A stretch of 64,000 bases of DNA from assembly GCA_963851245.1 (NCBI GenBank), contig CAWKOH010000003.1, positions 558,001 through 622,000 on the forward strand, in the 5' to 3' direction. This document shows, in pieces, positions 57,255 through 64,000 of this stretch. The DNA is from CAWKOH01 sp963851245 (GTDB taxonomy: Bacteria; Actinomycetota; Acidimicrobiia; Acidimicrobiales; Palsa-688). The translations under genes and the position numbers were made by a program. The first letter of the stretch is position 1. Each line of letters starts with the position of its first letter. The notes beneath the pieces are model-generated. The model saw only the letters and a program-made list of their open reading frames with translations. It was not told where the DNA came from and did no database searches.

Positions 57255-58367
57255 TTAGCGGAGCGGGTCGGGGTTCCACCCTGCAGAAACCTGAAAAGTA
57301 AGTTGGGAAAGGGAACCGATTTTTATGGCCTCGCGTATCCTTTCGAAGAGGTCAAGCATCCACGATAGGTTGTGGATAGTCAGCAGCCGGCCAGCGGTCG
57401 GTTCGCCGACGCTGAGCAGGTGCCGGAGGTAGCCGCGGGTGAAGCGGGCGCACACCCGGCAGCCACAGGCGTCATCGAGGGGGCCGTCGTGACTGGCCTG
57501 TCCGGCGGCTCGCACCGACAGCCGGCCCCTCGAGGTGAGAGCGTTTCCGTGCCGGGCCAGGCGGGTCGGCAGCACGCAGTCGAACATGTCGATCCCCAGG
57601 GCCACCGCCTCGAGGATCGAGACCGGGTCGCCGACGCCCATCAGGTATCGAGGCCGGTCCGAAGGCAGCTCGGCGACCGCGGCGGCCAGGGCGGGGAGCA
57701 TCTCGTGGCGCGGCTCCCCGACGGACAGCCCTCCGACGGCGTACCCGTCGAATCCGAGCTCGACCAATTCGGCCGCACACCTGGCCCGCAGGTCGGGCGA
57801 GATCCCGCCCTGGACGATGCCGAACAGGGACTGATCCGCCTTGGTGTGGGCGGCCCGGGCCCGGCCCGCCCAATCCAGGGTCCGAGCCGCGGCGAGCTGG
57901 ACCTGTTGCTCTGTCGCCGGCAGACCGCAGCAGACGTCCAGCGCCATCTGTATGTCAGGGCCCATCTCCTCCTGGGCGTGGACGGCCTGCTCCGGTGTCA
58001 GGCGGTGGGTGGATCCGTCGTAGACGGAGCGGAAGGTGACCCCGTCGTCGTCGACCCGGCCGTCCAGTGAGAAAACCTGATAACCGCCCGAGTCGGTCAG
58101 GATCAGGCCGTCCCAACCCATGAACCGATGAATGCCGCCGAGGCTCTTCACCAACTCGACCCCGGGCCGGAGCATCAAGTGATAGGTGTTGGCCAGGACC
58201 AATTGCGGGCCGAGCGGGTCGAGATCGGCGGCGTCCAATAGACGAACGGCGCCCCTCGTGCCTACCGGCATGAAGCAGGGCGTGGTGAAGGTGCCCCGGG
58301 CCATCGAAACCAGACCGGCCCGGGCCTGACCCTCGACGGCTTCCAGGTCGAGTCGGGCCGGGTTCAC
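57255..58367 (-). CDS. tgt: tRNA-guanine transglycosylase
   Basis: Swaps guanine 34 for preQ1 in tRNAs with GUN anticodons. It has 370 residues. DSGGYQVFSL starts at the catalytic D92; DGSTHRLTPEQAVHAQEEMGPDIQMALDVC supplies further active-site residues; GGLSVGEP and MGVGDP follow, and the zinc ligands lie in CGCRVCARFTRGYLRHLL and the later histidine of TIHNL. It overlaps queA by four bases. Together with queC, queE, queF and queA it indicates tRNA queuosine modification. Confidence 0.96.
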   Translation of the reverse strand: MNPARLDLEAVEGQARAGLVSMARGTFTTPCFMPVGTRGAVRLLDAADLDPLGPQLVLANTYHLMLRPGVELVKSLGGIHRFMGWDGLILTDSGGYQVFSLDGRVDDDGVTFRSVYDGSTHRLTPEQAVHAQEEMGPDIQMALDVCCGLPATEQQVQLAAARTLDWAGRARAAHTKADQSLFGIVQGGISPDLRARCAAELVELGFDGYAVGGLSVGEPRHEMLPALAAAVAELPSDRPRYLMGVGDPVSILEAVALGIDMFDCVLPTRLARHGNALTSRGRLSVRAAGQASHDGPLDDACGCRVCARFTRGYLRHLLSVGEPTAGRLLTIHNLSWMLDLFERIREAIKIGSLSQLTFQVSAGWNPDPLR

Positions 58368-59394
58368 GCGACGGTCACCCTTTGCTCACCTCTGGAACGC
58401 GGGCGGCACACCAGCATGGCGTCCCCGAAGGAAAGGAACCGGTAACCGGACCGCAGGGCCGTTTCGTACAAGGTCCGCCACCGCGGCCCGCAAAACGACT
58501 CCAGCATCAGCAGGAGCGTCGAGCGGGGCATGTGGAAGTTCGTCATAAGCGCGTCGACCACGCCGAAAGGGAAGTCCCCCCGGATGAAGAGGTCCGATTC
58601 CCCCTGGAGCGCACCGGTGGTGCCGGCCGTCTCCAGAGCGCGCACCGTCGTCGTGCCGACGGCCACTACACGGCGGGCCGACCGACAGGCGTCCCACGTT
58701 TCCGCCGGCACCCGGTAGCGCTCGACGTGCATGCGGTGATCCTCAGCCTTGGCCGCCACTACGGGCTTGAAGGTGGCCAATCCGACGGCGAGGTCCACCC
58801 CGCACACGCGGACCTCCCGGGCCCGGCAACGGGACAGCACGTCCTCGGTCAGGTGGAGCCCGGCGGTCGGGGCCGCTACCGAACCCGGGCGATCGGCATA
58901 GACCGTCTGGTAGCGAGACGGATCGGCGAGCGGGACGTTTATGTACGGCGGTAGCGCGATAGTCCCGCAGGAGTCGACGACGGCGACCGGGTCGACCAGG
59001 AAGCGAACCCGGCGCCGGCCCTCGGCCAGGCGCTCCCCCACCTCCAGGAGAGCGGGCGCATCCGGCGCGGCGGCGAGAAGGGTCCCGGCGGGTAGGCGCC
59101 GGCCGGGCCGCACCAGGGCCGTCCATACCTGGGGGCTCCCTACGTCCTCCTCCAGCAGGAGCACCTCGGCCGCGCCCCTGTCGCCTTGAACAAGTGGAGC
59201 CGGGCCGGAAACACCCGGGAGGTGTTGACCACGAGCACGTCTCCCGGGCCGAGCAGACCGGGCAGGTCCCTGACGTAACGGTGCACGACAGTCCCGCCGG
59301 GGTCGGAGGCGTCCAGCAGGCGAGCGGCGTCCCGCGGTTCAACCGGTCGCTGGGCGATCGCAGCGTCGGGCAGCTCGTAGGTCGGAACTTCCAC
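58364..59394 (-). CDS. queA: tRNA preQ1(34) S-adenosylmethionine ribosyltransferase-isomerase QueA (frame interrupted once)
   Basis: Transfers and isomerises the ribosyl moiety of SAM onto preQ1-tRNA to form epoxyqueuosine. The N terminus YELPDAAIAQRPVEPRDAARLL and VLVVNTSRVFPARL is in one frame. After a shift in a G/C run near 59168-59176, VLLLEED and the rest follow, including APTAGLHLTEDVL, VGTTTVRALE, TNFHMPRSTLLLM and the final YRFLSFGDAML. Nothing is missing. It forms a two-gene unit with tgt. Confidence 0.93.
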
Positions 59395-59421
59395 CGCCGT
59401 GACGGTTTAGCCGATCGGCGC

Positions 59422-60459
<1,038 letters not shown>

Positions 60460-60487
60460 GCCCTCCTCTCGCACCCGGCCGGCCTCC

Positions 60488-61129
60488 CTACCTGACCGCG
60501 GCCATCTCGCGCAGAGCAAGGCGCAGCTGATCCTCTACGGTGCCCTCGGCCGGCAATCGGGCCAGGGCCAAGCGGATCTCGTCGGCCCCGTAGCCCAGGC
60601 TGGCCAAGGCCGTGCGGACCTCGGTTCTGGTGGCGGCCGCCTCTCCGGTGGCGGCGCCGTTCGAGCTCCCGGCTGGCCCGGACACGAGGCGCAGGTCGGC
60701 GTCGTCGAGGTCCAGGCTCAGCCTTGACTTGAGCTCCATGAGCAGGCGGGTGGCCGTCTTTTTGCCGATTCCGGGCACCAGCATCAAGGCGTCGGCGTCG
60801 TCACTTTCGACCGCACGCTGCAGGGCCGCGGGCGAGTGCACCGACAGCATGGCCAGCGCCACAGCCGGTCCGACGCCGTGGGCACCGATCAGCTCCTCGA
60901 AGCAGCTTCTTTCCTCCCGGGTCGGAAAGCCGTAAAGGACGATGGCGTCCTCGCGTACGTGGGTGTGGACGTGCAGGAAGGCGGCGCTGCCGGGCGGCCC
61001 GAGCTGACTGATGGCACCGGAGGGCACGACCACGCGGTAGCCGACCCCGCCGACTTCGAGAAGCACCTCTGCGGCCTGGCCCGCCCGGGTGACCCGGTCC
61101 AGGACGACCCCGCGCAGGGAGCCGATCAC
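60488..61129 (-). CDS. ruvA: Holliday junction branch migration protein RuvA
   Basis: Junction-binding subunit of RuvAB. The OB domain IGSLRGVVLDR and VLLEVGGVGYRVVVP, the acidic-pin region (EDAIVLYGF), helix-hairpin-helix motifs (GVGPAVALAMLS and VPGIGKKTATRLLMEL) and the C-terminal RuvB-binding domain are all present. The GTG at 61129 overlaps the ruvC stop (GTGA). 213 residues. Confidence 0.95.
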   Translation of the reverse strand: MIGSLRGVVLDRVTRAGQAAEVLLEVGGVGYRVVVPSGAISQLGPPGSAAFLHVHTHVREDAIVLYGFPTREERSCFEELIGAHGVGPAVALAMLSVHSPAALQRAVESDDADALMLVPGIGKKTATRLLMELKSRLSLDLDDADLRLVSGPAGSSNGAATGEAAATRTEVRTALASLGYGADEIRLALARLPAEGTVEDQLRLALREMAAVR

Positions 61130-61626
61130 GCCCGCGCCTCCACGAGGGCGTTGCGCAGCCCGCAACCGGTCAAATGACAGACCGCCAGGGCCAGGGCGTC
61201 GGCCCGGTCGGCGGGGCTGGGCGGGGTATCCAGCCCGAGGAGGACCTGGACCATGGCCTGCACCTGGCGCTTGGTGGCCGCTCCGTATCCGGCCACCGCC
61301 AGCTTGACCTCGTTAGGGCTGTACTCGGCGACCGAGCAGCCGGCTTGGGCCGCCACCACCAGCGCCAGCCCGCTGGCCTGGCCGACAGACATAGCGGTAC
61401 GGGCGTTGACCTGGAAGAGGACTCGCTCGACCACGATCACGTCCGGCTGCAGATCGGCGAGCAGGTCGCAGAGGTCGACCCACAGGCTGCTCAGCCGCTC
61501 GCTTATGGGCTGATCGGCCGGCGTGGTCAAATGGCCGTAGGCCACCGCCTCCAGTCGGCCCCGATCGCTGCGGACGGCGCCGTAGCCGCACCGGGAAAGG
61601 CCCGGGTCGATCCCGAGGGCGAACAC
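61126..61626 (-). CDS. ruvC: Crossover junction endodeoxyribonuclease RuvC
   Basis: Holliday junction resolvase, 166 residues. The catalytic residues are D7 in LGIDPGLSRCGYG, E67 in VVERVLF, and D140/D143 in DRADALALAVCH. NARTAMSVGQASG and NEVKLAVAGYGAATKRQVQ are the DNA-binding stretches. It is the first gene of ruvCAB, 44 bp downstream of the yebC-family gene. Confidence 0.95.
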   Translation of the reverse strand: MFALGIDPGLSRCGYGAVRSDRGRLEAVAYGHLTTPADQPISERLSSLWVDLCDLLADLQPDVIVVERVLFQVNARTAMSVGQASGLALVVAAQAGCSVAEYSPNEVKLAVAGYGAATKRQVQAMVQVLLGLDTPPSPADRADALALAVCHLTGCGLRNALVEARA

Positions 61627-61670
61627 TCGTTCGACGCTAGCAGGACGGCCGGATCGGTTGGTGGACCGGT

Positions 61671-62441
61671 TCAGGCCTCGACCAATTCGAGGATGGAGTC
61701 GGGGATGTCGAAGTTGGCGTACACGTTCTGCACGTCGTCGTGCTCCTCGAGCAGGTCGATGAGGTGCAGGACCTTCTTGGCGTCGGATTCCTTGTCCAGC
61801 GGCACAGTGTTCGACGCCAGCATGGTGACCTCGGCCGACTCGACCGCGATATCCGCATCCTCGATGGCGGCCTTGACCGCAGGCTCATCGCTCGGGGGGG
61901 TCGTGACCTGCCAGTGGTCGCCGGCGTCGGTGATGTCCTCCGCACCCGCGTCGAGAGCGGAGAGCATGAGGTCGTCCTCAGTCACCTCGGTCCCCCCTTT
62001 GCCCCCTGATTTCGAAATGAGCAGCACGCCTTTACGGTCGAACTGCCAGGAGACGGCGCCGGGCTCGGCCATGGACCCGCCGTTTTTGGAGAAGACGGCC
62101 CGGATGTCGGAGCCGGTGCGGTTCCTGTTGTCAGTAAGGCACTCGACGATGACCGCCACCCCGCTCGGAGCGTATCCCTCGTAAGAGACCTGTTCGTACC
62201 GCACCCCCTCGAGCTCGCCGGTCCCCCTCTTGATGGCCCTCTCAATCGTATCGAGGGGCACCGATGCCTCCCTCGCCTTCTGGAACATGGTGCGCAGGGT
62301 GGGGTTGGAATCGGGGTCCCCGCCTCCCTCTCGTGCTGCCACTTCGACCTGGCGGATCAGCTTGGCGAAGAGCTTGCCCCGGGCTTTGTCGGCCGCGCCC
62401 TTCTTGTGCTTGATCGTCGCCCATTTGCTGTGCCCTGACAT
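61671..62441 (-). CDS. YebC/PmpR family (TACO1-like) regulatory protein
   Basis: A 256-residue three-domain protein. GHSKWATIKHKKGAADKARGKLFAKLIRQVEVAAREGG is the nearly invariant N terminus; GYAPSGVAVIVECLTDNRNRT the middle motif. Members are reported as transcription regulators and, more recently, as translation factors for polyproline stretches. GGAGGAGG precedes ATG 62441 by several bases. It lies between pdxT and ruvC, the standard actinobacterial order. Confidence 0.95.
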   Translation of the reverse strand: MSGHSKWATIKHKKGAADKARGKLFAKLIRQVEVAAREGGGDPDSNPTLRTMFQKAREASVPLDTIERAIKRGTGELEGVRYEQVSYEGYAPSGVAVIVECLTDNRNRTGSDIRAVFSKNGGSMAEPGAVSWQFDRKGVLLISKSGGKGGTEVTEDDLMLSALDAGAEDITDAGDHWQVTTPPSDEPAVKAAIEDADIAVESAEVTMLASNTVPLDKESDAKKVLHLIDLLEEHDDVQNVYANFDIPDSILELVEA

Positions 62442-62463
62442 ACCGTGCTCTACCTCCTCCGTA

Positions 62464-63126
62464 CTACGACCGGGATGCGCTCGGGCTGCCGGCCGCGGCG
62501 CTCTTCAGGAACTGTTCGTGCAGCCGGGAGTCCCCGGACAATTCGGGATGGAACGCCGCCACCAGGATCGGCCCCTGCCGGCAGAGCACGGGCCGGGGCC
62601 GGCCTTCGGCGTCAGTGACGGTCGCCAGCACCTCCACCTCTGGTCCCACCCGCTCGACCACCGGAGCCCGGATGAAGACGGCGTGGAACCCGTTCGCCAA
62701 CCCCTCGACCTCGAGGTCCGCCTCAAAGGAGTCGACCTGACGTCCGAAGGCATTGCGGCGGACGTCGATGTCGATGGCGCCCAGAGCCCGCTGATCGGGC
62801 CGACCGTCGACGATCCGGGTGCCGAGCAGGATCATGCCGGCGCAGGTCCCGAAAGCCGGCATCCCCTCACGTAACCGCTCGTTGAGCGGCTCGGTCAAGC
62901 CGGAGGAGTCGAGGAGGAGCGACATAGTGGTGGACTCGCCACCCGGAAGCACGAGCATGTCGACGCCCTCCAGGTCGGACGGGGTCCGCACCTCGACGGG
63001 GATGATTCCCAGTCCGGTTAGGGCCTGACAGTGCTCCCTAACGGCGCCTTGTAGGGCCAGAACCCCGACCGGGCGCGGACCCGGACGGCCCGAACTGGAG
63101 GCGCCGTAACCGTCCGCGATGCGCAC
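62464..63126 (-). CDS. pdxT: Pyridoxal 5'-phosphate synthase glutaminase subunit PdxT
   Basis: Supplies ammonia to PdxS in PLP synthesis. Class I glutaminase: GVLALQGAVREH, PGGESTTMS at 61-69, the nucleophile C95 in AFGTCAGMILL, and H193/E195 in FHPELSGD. The first about 18 residues (DGYGASSSGRPGPRP) are extra relative to the family, so a start nearer PVGVLALQG is possible. It is about 45 bp downstream of pdxS. Confidence 0.95.
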   Translation of the reverse strand: MRIADGYGASSSGRPGPRPVGVLALQGAVREHCQALTGLGIIPVEVRTPSDLEGVDMLVLPGGESTTMSLLLDSSGLTEPLNERLREGMPAFGTCAGMILLGTRIVDGRPDQRALGAIDIDVRRNAFGRQVDSFEADLEVEGLANGFHAVFIRAPVVERVGPEVEVLATVTDAEGRPRPVLCRQGPILVAAFHPELSGDSRLHEQFLKSAAAGSPSASRS

Positions 63127-63171
63127 CTGGAGGGATCCTTTCCATAGAAATCACTCTACCCTCGGGCCCCG

Positions 63172-64000
63172 CTACCAGCCTCGATCGGAGAGGCGAACTT
63201 CCACCTGGCTCGACTCCTCGCCTCGCATGGCGTCGCCGAGCCCCCTACTCACCTTGGCCACGATCTGAGCGTCGCGATAGTGGGTCGTCGCTTCGACGAT
63301 GGCGCGGGCGAAGCGAGGTGGGTCGGAACTCTTGAAGATCCCGCTCCCCACGAAGCAGGCCTCGGCGCCGAGCTGCATGACCAGGGCGGCATCAGCCGGG
63401 GTGGCGATGCCGCCGGCGCAGAACAACGGAACCGGCAGCTGGCCCGTCTCGGCCAGCTCCTGGACCAGGCCCACCGGGGCCTGCAGCTGCTTGGCCCACT
63501 GATAGATCTCCGCCGAGTCGGCCTGGGTGATCTTGCGGATGTCCCCGGTGATGGACCGCAGGTGGCGCACGGCCTCCTTGATGTCTCCGGTGCCCGCCTC
63601 GCCCTTAGATCGGATCATGGCTGCGCCCTCGGATATCCGGCGCAGGGCTTCACCGAGGTTGGTCGCCCCGCACACGAAGGGAACAGTGAAAGCCCACTTG
63701 TCGATGTGGTGGAGCTCGTCGGCGGGGGTCAGCACCTCGCTTTCGTCGATGTAGTCGACACCGAGCGACTCGAGGACCTGAGCCTCGCCGAAGTGCCCGA
63801 TGCGAGCCTTGGCCATCACCGGGATAGTGACCTGAGCCTTGATGCCCTCGATCAGGGCCGGGTCGCTCATCCGGGCCACACCCCCCTGGCGGCGGATGTC
63901 GGCCGGCACTCGCTCCAGAGCCATGACCGATACGGCTCCGGAGTCCTCGGCGATCTTGGCCTGCTCGGGCGTGACCACGTCCATGATCACGCCGCCGCGG
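63172..64000 (-). CDS. pdxS: Pyridoxal 5'-phosphate synthase lyase subunit PdxS (5' end outside window)
   Basis: Core of the DXP-independent PLP synthase, joining ribose 5-phosphate, glyceraldehyde 3-phosphate and ammonia. Visible are GGVIMDVVTPEQAKIAEDSGAVSVMALERVPADIRRQGGVARMSDP, the catalytic lysine in VMAKARIGHFGEAQ, YIDESEVLTPADE, and FVCGATNLGEALRRI. The frame is open to the window edge, so roughly 20-30 N-terminal residues are missing. It precedes pdxT in the usual order. Confidence 0.95.
   Translation of the reverse strand, partial: RGGVIMDVVTPEQAKIAEDSGAVSVMALERVPADIRRQGGVARMSDPALIEGIKAQVTIPVMAKARIGHFGEAQVLESLGVDYIDESEVLTPADELHHIDKWAFTVPFVCGATNLGEALRRISEGAAMIRSKGEAGTGDIKEAVRHLRSITGDIRKITQADSAEIYQWAKQLQAPVGLVQELAETGQLPVPLFCAGGIATPADAALVMQLGAEACFVGSGIFKSSDPPRFARAIVEATTHYRDAQIVAKVSRGLGDAMRGEESSQVEVRLSDRGW

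Overview
The window is high-GC actinobacterial chromosome, read almost entirely on the minus strand. Gene order follows the conserved actinobacterial backbone: pyr operon - mihF - gmk - rpoZ - coaBC - metK - priA; nusB - efp - pepQ - aro genes; aroE - mltG - ruvX - alaS - rarA - hisS - rel - apt - secF/D - yajC; ruvBAC - yebC - pdxT/S. The actinobacterial-type integration host factor, a PriA without ATPase motifs, likely leaderless promoters (-10 hexamer about 7 nt before the start codon), queuosine genes and a full type IV pilus locus together suggest a deep-branching actinobacterium, most likely class Acidimicrobiia. That placement is inference; no rRNA is present.

Layout. 0-1.2 kb: two plus-strand RNA-methyltransferase-type genes. 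1.2-10 kb: a ThDP enzyme, preQ0/preQ1 synthesis (queF, queE, queC), priA, metK, coaBC, rpoZ, gmk, mihF. 10.4-19.5 kb: pyrimidine operon pyrR-pyrB-pyrC-carA-carB-pyrD-pyrF behind a leader with a PyrR-binding RNA loop, a strong Shine-Dalgarno sequence and an intrinsic-terminator hairpin. 19.7-26 kb: nusB, efp, pepQ, divergent pilD, aroQ-aroB-aroK-aroC. 26-42 kb: type IV pilus locus (a short PilP-like protein, pilO, a pilM-pilN fusion, a membrane glycosyltransferase-like gene, two tandem pilins, pilC, pilT, pilB, a DUF4388 gene), with an NlpC/P60 hydrolase and a three-gene proton-translocating transhydrogenase embedded in it. 42-64 kb: aroE, mltG, ruvX, alaS, rarA, hisS, rel, apt, Sec accessory genes, tgt/queA, ruvBAC, yebC, pdxT and the 3' part of pdxS.

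Most striking result: each of the two tandem pilin genes is preceded by a recognisable cyclic di-GMP class I riboswitch, and the pilus extension ATPase PilB carries an MshEN (c-di-GMP-binding type) N-terminal domain. Pilin synthesis and pilus extension therefore look co-regulated by one second messenger. The riboswitch-pilin-terminator unit is itself a tandem duplication of about 815 bp.

Caution on quality: more than 20 single-base frame breaks interrupt otherwise well-conserved genes, many of them essential (carA, carB, pyrB, pyrC, aroB, aroC, efp, queC, queA, pepQ, both pilins). Conservation resumes immediately in another frame, often at a short G/C run, and the breaks cluster at about 2-5, 13-25 and 30-31 kb. 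I read them as sequence errors and annotate the genes at full span. No CRISPR array, insertion sequence, prophage, tRNA or rRNA was seen.
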